DNA from: Fusobacteriales bacterium
GTDB lineage: Bacteria; Fusobacteriota; Fusobacteriia; Fusobacteriales; Fusobacteriaceae
Reading direction: 5' to 3'
NCBI GenBank assembly: GCA_020063625.1
Contig: JAICDD010000010.1
Coordinates: 24,869-88,868, forward strand
DNA: 64,000 bases
In this document: piece after piece, positions 36,026-44,450 of the stretch
Position numbering within the stretch: position 1 is the stretch's first letter
Layout: the number at the start of each line of letters is the position of its first letter
Made by a program: the position numbers and the translations under genes
The notes under the pieces: generated by a model
What the model was told of the DNA's origin: nothing
Databases searched by the model: none
The model's input: the letters and a program-made list of their open reading frames with translations, nothing else

Positions 36026-37312
36026 ATGATACCCGAATTTTTTAAAAAATATAATTTTGAAAGATTATTTCAACAATTAAAAATAAAATATAAAACATAT
36101 GGAAAAGTTACAGGGAAAATAAAAATAGAAAATTTAGATAAAACAGAAGTTATAGCCTTTGAGGAGATAGGAGTTTTTTTTAATGAAGGAGATACGATTA
36201 TATATAATACAAAAGAATTAAAAAAATTTTTAGATGAAAGTATATATTCTGGAATAACTCTTGAAGAGTTGTTATTTGAATATTTTAACAATGAATTTAA
36301 AACAAATTTTGAAATAAAAGAAAAATTTATACTAAATAAAGAAAATTATTTTAAAGAAATATTAGATGAATTTAAAAACACTAAAGCTTATAATTATTTA
36401 GAAGCAATATGTCTAAAAAAAGAGTCTATATATAAAACTATTACACTGCGTTATAACGAGAATAAAGAAAATTTAAGAAAAGAACTTTTACTTATAGGAA
36501 ATGCTCTAAATAATTTACCTATTTTTAAAAATCAAGAATTGCAAAACATAACTATTTATTCTGAGAAAATAACAGGTGACCCACATTATTTTGATGAAAC
36601 TGATAGACATTTCAAATTATTATATGAAGGAATAAAATTTATTTTAAATATTAAAACCGACAATGATACTGTTATTGAAAAAAATAAGATTTTATATAAA
36701 GTAGGATTAACAAAAGAGAGTCTTTTAAATAATATAACGATTTATGGATTTAATGGAATTAATAAAAAAGACAAAGAAAATAAAATTTTTAATGCTTCTA
36801 TAACAGAAAAAGAATTTTTGACAATTTCTTTAAATCATTTAAATTCTTTAAAAACTATAAAATCAGTTTCACCAAAAATATATATTTTTGAAAATCCATC
36901 TGTATTTTCTTATATTTTTGAATATTTTAAAAGTAAAAATAATAAAATTCCTACTCTAATATGTACTGCTGGGCAATTAAATTTTGCAACATATTTATTT
37001 TTAGATAAATTAGAGAGAATGGATATTAATAATGAAAAAATAGAAATATATTATTCAGGAGATATTGACCCTGAAGGATTATTAATTGCAAATAATTTAA
37101 TAAATAATTATAAAAATATTAAATTATTTGGATATAACAAAGAAATATATTTAAATCATTTATCAGGGAAAAAAATATCAAATGAACGATTAAAAAAACT
37201 AAATAAATTAGATAAAATAGACAATGAATTAATAAAATGTTTAAATGAAAAAAAAGAGATTGCATTTCAAGAAAAATTTATAGATGAATTAATAGAATTT
37301 ATAGAAAATTAA
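36026..37312 (+). CDS. jetD: Wadjet type II nuclease JetD (toprim-like, TIGR02679/DUF2399-type)
   Basis: 428 residues. The C-terminal third has the DUF2399/toprim pattern: an acidic residue in FENPSVF, LICTAGQLNFATYLFLDKL, and IYYSGDIDPEGLLIANNL with the paired Asp residues that bind metal (about residues 345-360). The N-terminal region is helical and probably holds the DNA-binding arm. JetD is the topoisomerase-VI-like nuclease that cleaves plasmids in Wadjet systems. Translation signal AAAAGGAG precedes the ATG, 30 bases after jetC. It is the last gene of the operon; no clear terminator is seen before repeat copy 3. Confidence 0.92.
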   Translation: MIPEFFKKYNFERLFQQLKIKYKTYGKVTGKIKIENLDKTEVIAFEEIGVFFNEGDTIIYNTKELKKFLDESIYSGITLEELLFEYFNNEFKTNFEIKEKFILNKENYFKEILDEFKNTKAYNYLEAICLKKESIYKTITLRYNENKENLRKELLLIGNALNNLPIFKNQELQNITIYSEKITGDPHYFDETDRHFKLLYEGIKFILNIKTDNDTVIEKNKILYKVGLTKESLLNNITIYGFNGINKKDKENKIFNASITEKEFLTISLNHLNSLKTIKSVSPKIYIFENPSVFSYIFEYFKSKNNKIPTLICTAGQLNFATYLFLDKLERMDINNEKIEIYYSGDIDPEGLLIANNLINNYKNIKLFGYNKEIYLNHLSGKKISNERLKKLNKLDKIDNELIKCLNEKKEIAFQEKFIDELIEFIEN

Positions 37313-37640
37313 AAGAAAAAGAATTGACTATTAAAAGGAACCACAGGATGGATACAGGATGGATACAGGATGAAAAAATTGATAATTGAAAATTAGTAAG
37401 AAGTAAAGAGTAAGAAGTGAGTCGCCAAAGGCGAAATAGAAAAAATTACACAAAGAACACAAAGATAGAAAAGAGAACCACAAAGAGAAAATACTTAGTG
37501 GTCCTTAGTGTTTTTCTTCGTGCTCTTTGTGTAATAAAAAATCCAGTGTAAAATCTCGTGTGTATCCCGTGATTTCAAATATATAAAACTCTATGTAACT
37601 CAGCGTGATCTGAGTCTTTGTGTTGGATATTATATTTTTA
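37313..37640. repeat. Mosaic non-coding repeat, copy 3 (right of the Wadjet operon)
   Basis: It contains ACAGGATGGATACAGGATG (a short tandem), AGTAAGAAGTAAAGAGTAAG, the GTCGCCAAAGGCGAAATAGA module shared with copy 1, ACACAAAGAACACAAAG, ACTTAGTGGTCCTTAGTG, CTTCGTGCTCTTTGTGTAAT and ACTCTATGTAACTCAG. Same direction and order as copy 2, 8.4 kb away, so the Wadjet operon is flanked by direct repeats. Confidence 0.8.
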
Positions 37641-37676
37641 TGAACTATGTGTAAATTTTTAAATAAAGGAGAAAAT

Positions 37677-38861
37677 ATGGAAATAATAAATAATAGTGAA
37701 AAACGTATAAATAAGTTGGTGGAATTTGCAATAATAATAATGGAAGGAAAAGAAAATGGAAAAATAGCATATGAAAAATATAAAGAAATAATAGAAAGTG
37801 TGACACCCTATGAAGTATTGAATTTAGGTAATAAATTAATAGAACAAGGTTTAGAAATAAAATATATAAAAGAAAATATTGAAAAAATAATGAATGTGTT
37901 TCATACGCCATTAAAAAATTATGAATATACATATCCAAATGAAAAAAATCCGATTTTTTATTACTTTAAAGAAAATGAAAAATTGGAAGAGAAGTTAAAA
38001 CAAATAAAAGAAGAATCAATAATAAAGCAAGATACAAAAAAATTAAATAAATATTTAAAAGAGATAAAGGAGATTGAAAATCATTATATTAGGCAAGAAA
38101 ATGTACTATATTCATATTTAGAAAATATTTGGGCCTATACAAACCCATTAAAGATATTATGGTCATTACATGATGATGTGAGAAAAGAGCTGAAAGAATT
38201 AATTGAAATAACAGAAAAAGAAAAATTATTTACAAAAGAACTAAATATAAAAGTTGGGAGATTTTTCTTTTTAATATATGGAGTGATTTTTAAAGAAAAT
38301 TTACTGATATTTCCAGAAGCATTAAGAACTATACCTGATAAAAAATGGATTGAAATATTAAAAGAAGAATTAAAAATGGAATTTTCATTTATAGATAAAC
38401 CAGATATAAAAATAAAAGATTTAGATAATAAAGATAGTAATGGATTAAAAGAAATATTTTTTAAAGTAGAAACAGGTGAATTAACGTCAAAACAAATAGA
38501 ATTAATATTTAATAATTTACCAATAGATATAACATTTATAGATGAAAATGATGAGGTGAAATATTTTTCAAATCCAAAAGATAGATTTTTTCCACGTTCA
38601 CCAGCAATAATAGGAAGAAAAGTACAAAATTGTCACCCCCCTGAAAGTGTACATGTGGTAGAAAAAATACTTTCTGCATTCAAATCATCTGAAAGAGATG
38701 AAGCAGAATTTTGGATAAATATGAGAGGAAAAACGATATTAATAAAATATTTTGCAGTGAGAGACAAAGAAAATAAATATTTAGGAACAATAGAGGTAAG
38801 TCAAGATATAACTGAAATAAAGAAAATTGAGGGTGATAAAAGATTGTTAGATTGGGAATAA
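37677..38861 (+). CDS. DUF438-type protein: hemerythrin-like + PAS domain
   Basis: 394 residues from ATG 37677, which has AAAGGAG at proper distance; the frame is open further upstream. Residues about 1-70 match the DUF438 N-terminal helices (KLVEFAIIIMEGKENGKIAYEKYKEII). Residues about 100-230 form a helical hemerythrin-like region with IENHYIRQENVLYSYLEN and ILWSLHDDVRKEL, although one expected His near IFKENLLIFPEAL is absent. Residues about 270-394 are a PAS domain with the typical FFPRSPAIIGRKVQNCHPPESVHVV segment. Proteins of this kind are thought to sense oxygen, NO or other small ligands. It is 30 bases upstream of the ABC/GAF/kinase gene and may supply input to it. Confidence 0.75.
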   Translation: MEIINNSEKRINKLVEFAIIIMEGKENGKIAYEKYKEIIESVTPYEVLNLGNKLIEQGLEIKYIKENIEKIMNVFHTPLKNYEYTYPNEKNPIFYYFKENEKLEEKLKQIKEESIIKQDTKKLNKYLKEIKEIENHYIRQENVLYSYLENIWAYTNPLKILWSLHDDVRKELKELIEITEKEKLFTKELNIKVGRFFFLIYGVIFKENLLIFPEALRTIPDKKWIEILKEELKMEFSFIDKPDIKIKDLDNKDSNGLKEIFFKVETGELTSKQIELIFNNLPIDITFIDENDEVKYFSNPKDRFFPRSPAIIGRKVQNCHPPESVHVVEKILSAFKSSERDEAEFWINMRGKTILIKYFAVRDKENKYLGTIEVSQDITEIKKIEGDKRLLDWE

Positions 38862-38891
38862 ATATATTTTTATGAAAAAATAGGTGAGAAA

Positions 38892-40766
38892 ATGGATACA
38901 ACAATTTTAAAAGTGCAAAATTTAACTGTAAAAAATGAAAGTAAATTAATTTTTAAAAATTTAACTTTTGATGTAAAGAAAGGTGAAATATTAGGAATAA
39001 TTGGAGATATAGATTATAATTTCGATACATTTTTTAAAAATATAGAAAATAATAAATTGAAATATAATGGAGAAATAATATATAAAGATAATAAATCTAT
39101 ATCTAAAAAACTAAAAACAGGTGAAATAGGTGTTTTATTTTTAAATAATAATCTAATAGAAAATTTAAGTATAGCAGAAAATATATTTATAAAAAAATAC
39201 CCTAAGAAAACTTTATTTAAAAATTATATTTTACCATTTATTAATTGGAAAGAAATATATAGAAATACTGAAAAAATATTAAAAAAATATAATTTGGATT
39301 TAAAATGTAATAAAAAAATAAAATATTTAACAAACAGCGAAAAAAAATTAATTAATATAATAAAAATATTATACAATAATCCAGAATTAGTCATTTTGCA
39401 TAATCCAACAGAAAAATTAAATGCTAAAATGACAGAAAATTTTTTTAATATCTTACGTGAAAGGAAATACCAAGAGAAAAGTGCTATATATATTACGAAT
39501 AAATGGGAAGAAATGCTAAAAATAGCAGATAGAATATTAATTTTATCAGAAGGAAAATTAATAAAAAAATATACATCAGAAGACGTAAGAAAAAATCCTC
39601 AAAAATTATTAATCGATTTAGAAAACAATAAATATAAGTTATTAGACCAAGATATAAATAAGGAAACAAAATTAATATTAGATTCTATAATTAAATCAGC
39701 AGAATATATAAATTCAAATCATGAGATAAAAGATTTATTAATATTTTTATCAAAACATTTATATGAAACAATGAAATGTGATATTACAAGAATATATTTA
39801 ATAGATGAGGATAGTAAAATAATAATCGAAGAAACAGAGTATAAAAATGATAATAATTTATTTGCTAAATTAAAAAAAGATACTTTAATAAAAATAATAA
39901 AAACAGAACAATTTTTTTATGCAAATAAACATGAAAATAATTTCATAGAATTTTTTGAAAATTTAAATGGAATAAAAAGTATGATATGCTTTCCAATATA
40001 TGCAAGATCAAATATAATAGGTCTAATTCAGCTTAATTATAAGAACTACTATATTTATTCAGAAGAAGAAATACTTTTTTTAAATGCATTTTCAAAACAA
40101 GTAGCAATAGCAATAGAAGACACAAAGTTATTAGGTCGTTCAGCATTATTACAAGAAAGTCATCATAGAATAAAAAATAGTTTGCAATCAGTAATAAATC
40201 TAATTGCAATGCAAAAGAGAGAAGCATTAAAAAATAAAGAAATAAATATAGAAGAATCGTATAATGAGATAATTTCAAGAATAAAAAGTATAGCAATTAT
40301 TCATGATTTATTAGCAAAAGAAAAATTAGGTAGAGGAATAATAAATTTAAAAGATATAATAAATATTTTATTAGAAAATATTTTTCAAATTAATAAAAAA
40401 ATAAAAATTCAACTAGATATTGAAAATATAATGATACCTTATAATAGAGCAACTTCAATAGCATTAGTAATAAATGAATTAATAACTAATGCATATAAAC
40501 ATGCTTTTATTAATGTTGATAATGCTAAAATAGAAATAAAATGTGAAAAAACAGATAAAGAAATTAATTTAATAATAACAGATAATGGAAAAGGGATAAA
40601 AGAAGAGGAAATAGAAAAAAGTAATAGCTTGGGAACTAAAATAATAAAATCTATAATAGCTCATGAATTTAATGGTGAAATTAAATATGAAAACATTGAG
40701 GAAAAAATGGTAAAAGGGACAAAAATTAAAATAAAAATTCCAATTGAAAAAATATTTAAAGAATAA
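38892..40766 (+). CDS. Fusion of a degenerate ABC ATPase domain, GAF domain and HisKA_2 histidine kinase
   Basis: 624 residues. Residues 1-235 follow the fold of sugar-transporter ATPases such as RbsA (ILKVQNLTVKNESKLIFKNL, GEILGIIG) but every catalytic motif is broken. The Walker A Lys is Phe44 (GDIDYNFDT in place of GENGAGKST), the signature reads LTNSEKK and Walker B reads ELVILHNPT, without the DE pair. Residues about 265-410 are a GAF domain. Residues about 415-620 are a HisKA_2/HATPase kinase with the H-box ESHHRIKNSLQ (His424/425), NELITNAYKHA (N-box) and ITDNGKGI (G-box), all intact. No membrane segment, so it is cytosolic. It precedes an ANTAR response regulator and the ribose operon, and is probably the sensor that switches them on. 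Confidence 0.85.
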   Translation: MDTTILKVQNLTVKNESKLIFKNLTFDVKKGEILGIIGDIDYNFDTFFKNIENNKLKYNGEIIYKDNKSISKKLKTGEIGVLFLNNNLIENLSIAENIFIKKYPKKTLFKNYILPFINWKEIYRNTEKILKKYNLDLKCNKKIKYLTNSEKKLINIIKILYNNPELVILHNPTEKLNAKMTENFFNILRERKYQEKSAIYITNKWEEMLKIADRILILSEGKLIKKYTSEDVRKNPQKLLIDLENNKYKLLDQDINKETKLILDSIIKSAEYINSNHEIKDLLIFLSKHLYETMKCDITRIYLIDEDSKIIIEETEYKNDNNLFAKLKKDTLIKIIKTEQFFYANKHENNFIEFFENLNGIKSMICFPIYARSNIIGLIQLNYKNYYIYSEEEILFLNAFSKQVAIAIEDTKLLGRSALLQESHHRIKNSLQSVINLIAMQKREALKNKEINIEESYNEIISRIKSIAIIHDLLAKEKLGRGIINLKDIINILLENIFQINKKIKIQLDIENIMIPYNRATSIALVINELITNAYKHAFINVDNAKIEIKCEKTDKEINLIITDNGKGIKEEEIEKSNSLGTKIIKSIIAHEFNGEIKYENIEEKMVKGTKIKIKIPIEKIFKE

Positions 40767-40769
40767 AAC

Positions 40770-40798
40770 TTGACAAACTGTATTTTATAAATTATAAT
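40770..40798 (+). promoter_or_regulatory. Consensus promoter for the ANTAR regulator and ribose operon
   Basis: -35 TTGACA (40770-40775), 17-base spacer, -10 TATAAT (40793-40798): a perfect sigma-70 match, 38 bases upstream of the regulator's GTG. Such a strong promoter fits control by antitermination rather than initiation. Confidence 0.85.
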
Positions 40799-40835
40799 CG
40801 TATTGAAATTAAACATAAAGGGTGGTTGAAAATTA

Positions 40836-41411
40836 GTGCTAGAAATATTAATAGCTGAAGATGAATTTTTATGTTTAACTGGATTAATAAATGACTTAGA
40901 GGAATTAGGACATAAAATTATAGGTGAAGCAGCTAATGGAATAGAACTAGTTGAAATGGCAGAAAATCTAAATCCTGATTTAATAATAACAGATATTAAT
41001 ATGCCATTATTAAATGGAATAGAAGCTATAAAAAAGATAAATACAAAAAAAGAAATACCAAGTATTGTAATTAGTGGATATAGTGATGAAAAATTAGTAA
41101 AAAATGCTATTGAATTAGGGATATATAGCTATATAGTAAAACCTTTTGAAAAAAGAGATTTGAAAATTGCAATAGATTTGGCAATAGCTAGATATGAAGA
41201 TTATAAAAAAGTAAAAAATGAATTAGAAAAAACAAAAACAGATTTAGAAAATAGAAAAATTATAGAAAAAGCAAAAGGTTTATTAATGGAGCATAAAAAT
41301 TTAACTGAAAGAGAAGCGTTTAAAAAAATGCAAAAAATGAGTAAAGATAAAAATAGAAAATTAATATTAATTGCAGAAGATATAATAAAAGCATTTAATA
41401 TATTAAATTAA
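40836..41411 (+). CDS. Response regulator with ANTAR RNA-binding domain (AmiR/NasT/EutV-like)
   Basis: 191 residues, starting at GTG. Residues 1-120 form an intact receiver: acidic Glu8/Asp9, phospho-acceptor Asp53 (IITDINMP), and the conserved Lys in VKPFEKR. After a coiled-coil linker (about 120-140) comes an ANTAR domain (RKIIEKAKGLLMEHKNLTEREAFKKMQ and MSKDKNRKLILIAEDII), which binds paired RNA hairpins when the dimer is phosphorylated. A HisKA_2 kinase upstream is the usual partner for ANTAR regulators (EutW/EutV). The leader immediately downstream has the hairpin-hairpin-terminator layout expected of its target. Confidence 0.93.
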   Translation: MLEILIAEDEFLCLTGLINDLEELGHKIIGEAANGIELVEMAENLNPDLIITDINMPLLNGIEAIKKINTKKEIPSIVISGYSDEKLVKNAIELGIYSYIVKPFEKRDLKIAIDLAIARYEDYKKVKNELEKTKTDLENRKIIEKAKGLLMEHKNLTEREAFKKMQKMSKDKNRKLILIAEDIIKAFNILN

Positions 41412-41509
41412 CTCTATATTAATGACTGATATAGAGAAAAATTAGGTAATGGATGCCTTATATACTTAGAGTAACTAAAATAGTTATTCTAATATATAAG
41501 GCTTTTTTT
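41412..41509 (+). promoter_or_regulatory. ANTAR-type antiterminator leader: hairpins P1 and P2 plus terminator
   Basis: P1 (41412-41436): CTCTATATT/GATATAGAG with loop AATGACT. P2 (41444-41458): AGGT/GCCT with loop AATGGAT. Both loops start with A and have G at position 4, as in known ANTAR targets, and both are enclosed by a T-G wobble. The linker is 7 bases. The 3' arm of P2 (GCCT) is also the start of a long terminator stem (GCCTTATATA...TATATAAGGC, 41455-41502) followed by TTTTTTT, so P2 and terminator are mutually exclusive. Loops count as 7 bases by simple pairing, one more than the canonical 6. Confidence 0.8.
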
Positions 41510-41557
41510 GTTCTAAAAAATTATATAGTTAATACAAAATTAAAGAGGTGAAAATAT

Positions 41558-42469
41558 ATGAAAAAAATATTAGTATTAGGAAGTATCAACATGGATTTAG
41601 TAACAAAAGTAAAAATAACTCCAAATGTAGGAGAAACAGTATTTGGTGATGGATTAGTTCAAATTCCTGGTGGAAAAGGTGCAAATCAAGCTGTAGCAAT
41701 TGGAAGACTTGGTGGTAATATAAAAATGATAGGAAAAATAGGAAAAGATGAGTATGGTAAAAAATTAATAGAAAATTTAAAAAAAAATAATGTAGATACT
41801 AAATATATAACAGAATCACAAGAAAAATCTACAGGGATAGCTTTTATTATGGTAAATGAAGATGGAGATAATTCAATAGTAGTAATACCAGGAGCTAATT
41901 ATGATATAAAACCAGAAGATATAAAAGAAGAAATGTTTGAAAATATAGATTATGTATTAGCACAATTAGAAGTACCTATGGAAACTATAAATAAAGCGTT
42001 TGAAATAGCTAAAAAAAAGGGAATCTATACAATCTTAAATCCCGCACCAGCAAAAGTTCTTGATCAGAAAATAATAAAAAATACAGATTTAATTATACCA
42101 AATGAAACAGAGTTTAAAACAATTACAGGATATAGACCTAATGATATAGAAATAGAAAAAGGAATAAATGAATTATTTGAAAAAGGGATTAATGCTATAT
42201 TGATAACTCTTGGAAAAAATGGAGTGAAATATATAGATAAAAATAAGAATGAATACAAAGTGAAGGCATACAAAGTAAATGCAATAGATACAACAGCAGC
42301 AGGAGATAGTTTTATAGGTGGTTTTATTACTGCTTTAAGTGAAGGAAAAAATCTAGAAGATGCAATAGAAAATGGAGTTAAAGTAGCAGCAATAACAGTA
42401 ACAAAATTTGGAGCTCAAAGTTCATTACCAACCAAAAATGAATTGTTAAATTTTAAAGGAGTGAAATAA
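41558..42469 (+). CDS. rbsK: Ribokinase
   Basis: 303 residues of the PfkB family. The opening VLGSINMDLV and GGKGANQAVAIGRLGG bind ribose, and NAIDTTAAGDSFIGGF carries the catalytic Asp and anion hole. It phosphorylates D-ribose to ribose 5-phosphate in the cytosol using ATP. It is the first gene after the antiterminator leader, and rbsD begins 2 bases after its stop. AAAGAGGTG precedes the ATG. Confidence 0.96.
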   Translation: MKKILVLGSINMDLVTKVKITPNVGETVFGDGLVQIPGGKGANQAVAIGRLGGNIKMIGKIGKDEYGKKLIENLKKNNVDTKYITESQEKSTGIAFIMVNEDGDNSIVVIPGANYDIKPEDIKEEMFENIDYVLAQLEVPMETINKAFEIAKKKGIYTILNPAPAKVLDQKIIKNTDLIIPNETEFKTITGYRPNDIEIEKGINELFEKGINAILITLGKNGVKYIDKNKNEYKVKAYKVNAIDTTAAGDSFIGGFITALSEGKNLEDAIENGVKVAAITVTKFGAQSSLPTKNELLNFKGVK

Positions 42470-42471
42470 TA

Positions 42472-42867
42472 ATGAGAAAAGGTGAATTATTAAATAGTAA
42501 TATAATAGAAGTAATTAGTAAAATGGGGCATACTGATGAAATAGTAATAGCAGATGCAGGGCTACCTATACCTGATGGAGTAAAAAGGATAGATTTAGCA
42601 CTTGTAAAAGGAATTCCAAGTTTTTTAGATGTATTAAAAATATTATTAAAAAATTATGAATGTGAGGAATATTATTTAGCAGAAGAAATTAAAGAAAATA
42701 ATCCAGATATAGAAAAAGAAATTATAAAATTATTAGAAAATAAAAAAAATAATTATATTACTCATGAAGAATTTAAAAAAAGATGTAAAAATGTAAAAGC
42801 TATAATAAGAACAGGAGAATGTACTCCATATGCAAATATAATACTAAAATCTGGAGTAATTTTTTAA
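42472..42867 (+). CDS. rbsD: D-ribose pyranase
   Basis: 131 residues, normal for RbsD. MGHTDEIVIADAGLPIP with the catalytic His near residue 20 and the C-terminal RTGECTPYANIILKSGV are the family signatures. It speeds interconversion of beta-pyranose and beta-furanose forms of ribose so that ribokinase gets its substrate. It is read from an AAAGGAG at the end of rbsK. Confidence 0.96.
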   Translation: MRKGELLNSNIIEVISKMGHTDEIVIADAGLPIPDGVKRIDLALVKGIPSFLDVLKILLKNYECEEYYLAEEIKENNPDIEKEIIKLLENKKNNYITHEEFKKRCKNVKAIIRTGECTPYANIILKSGVIF

Positions 42868-42912
42868 TAGCTTATATTAATTAGAAAAATCAAAAATAAT
42901 GAGGTGTAAAAA

Positions 42913-44406
42913 ATGAGAAAGAAAATTCTCGAAATGAAAGAAGTAGAAAAAAAATTTCCAGGAGTTAAAGCTCTTTCGGATATGCATTTAAATGTGTATA
43001 AAGGACAAATAATGGCTTTATTGGGAGAAAATGGAGCTGGAAAATCTACTTTAATGAAAATATTATCAGGAGTATATAAAAAAGATAAAGGTAAAATAAT
43101 ATATAAAAATGAAGAATTAGAAATAGAGGGGCCTAAAGAAGCTCAAGAAAAAGGAATTGCAATTATTCATCAAGAATTAAATCTTATAGAAGAACTAACA
43201 ATAGGAGAAAATATATTTTTAGGAAGGGAATTTAAAAAGAAAAATAATTTAATAGATTGGAAAAAAATATTTAAAGAATCAGAAAAATTATTAACTGAAT
43301 TAAATATAAGTATTTCTCCAAGAGAAAAGATAAAAAATTTGTCTATTGGAAATAAACAAATGGTAGAAATAGCAAAGGCACTATCGTTAGATGCAGAATT
43401 AATAATAATGGATGAGCCAACAGATGCTCTTACAGATAAAGAGACAGAAAGTTTATTTAGTGTAATTAAAAAGTTAAAAGAAAAAGAGAAAAGTATAATA
43501 TATATTTCTCATAGATTAAAAGAAATCTTTGAAATTTGTGATGATATTACTGTTATAAGAGATGGAAAATTTATAGCAGAAAAAAAAGTTAATGAAATAA
43601 CTGAAGATGAATTAATAGAAATGATGGTAGGAAGAAAATTAACAGAACAATTTCCATATAAGCAATCTAAAACAGGTGAAACTTTGTTAAAAATAAAAAA
43701 TTTAAATAATAAATATATCAAAGATATATCTTTTGATTTAAAAAAAGGTGAAATATTAGGAATAGCAGGACTAATGGGAGCAGGAAGAACAGAATTAGCA
43801 AAATCAATATATGGTAATTATAAAATTAATTCTGGTGAAATTATTTTGTTAAATGAAACTATAAAAATAGATTCTGAAAAAAAAGCACTTGAAAAGGGAA
43901 TAAGCTATGTATCAGAAGATAGAAAAAAAGATGGACTTGTATTAGGTATGACAGTAAAAGAAAACATTTCATTATCGTCTCTAAAAAAATTAACTAAGAA
44001 TTTTATAATAAATTTAAACAAAGAACAAAATGTAGCAAGAGATTATGTAGAAAAGTTATCTATAAAAACTCCTTCAATTAATCAAAAAGTAAAAAATTTA
44101 AGTGGTGGTAATCAACAAAAAGTAAGCATATCAAAATGCTTAATGACAGAGCCTAAAGTATTAATATTGGATGAACCAACAAGAGGAATAGATGTTGGAG
44201 CTAAAAAAGAAATATATGATTTAATAAATCAATTAAAAGATGAAGGGTTAGGAATAATAATGATATCCTCTGAAATACCAGAATTATTAGGAATGAGTGA
44301 TAGAATATTAGTAATGCATGAAGGAAAAGTATCAGGGATATTAGAAAAAAAAGAAGCAACTCAAGAATCAATAATGGCTTTAGCAATTGGTAAAAATAGT
44401 TATTAA
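42913..44406 (+). CDS. rbsA: Ribose ABC transporter, tandem ATPase subunit
   Basis: 497 residues with two ABC domains. Domain 1 has Walker A GENGAGKST, signature LSIGNKQ and Walker B LIIMDEPT. Domain 2 has the non-canonical P-loop GLMGAGRTE, the strong signature LSGGNQQK and LILDEPTRGID. This asymmetry is normal for RbsA/MglA proteins. It powers uptake through RbsC. The N-terminal domain of the upstream fused kinase resembles domain 1 of this protein without its catalytic motifs. Confidence 0.95.
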   Translation: MRKKILEMKEVEKKFPGVKALSDMHLNVYKGQIMALLGENGAGKSTLMKILSGVYKKDKGKIIYKNEELEIEGPKEAQEKGIAIIHQELNLIEELTIGENIFLGREFKKKNNLIDWKKIFKESEKLLTELNISISPREKIKNLSIGNKQMVEIAKALSLDAELIIMDEPTDALTDKETESLFSVIKKLKEKEKSIIYISHRLKEIFEICDDITVIRDGKFIAEKKVNEITEDELIEMMVGRKLTEQFPYKQSKTGETLLKIKNLNNKYIKDISFDLKKGEILGIAGLMGAGRTELAKSIYGNYKINSGEIILLNETIKIDSEKKALEKGISYVSEDRKKDGLVLGMTVKENISLSSLKKLTKNFIINLNKEQNVARDYVEKLSIKTPSINQKVKNLSGGNQQKVSISKCLMTEPKVLILDEPTRGIDVGAKKEIYDLINQLKDEGLGIIMISSEIPELLGMSDRILVMHEGKVSGILEKKEATQESIMALAIGKNSY

Positions 44407-44450
44407 TAAAATATGCTAAATTAAGTACTAGAAAATAAGGAGGAAAATAA

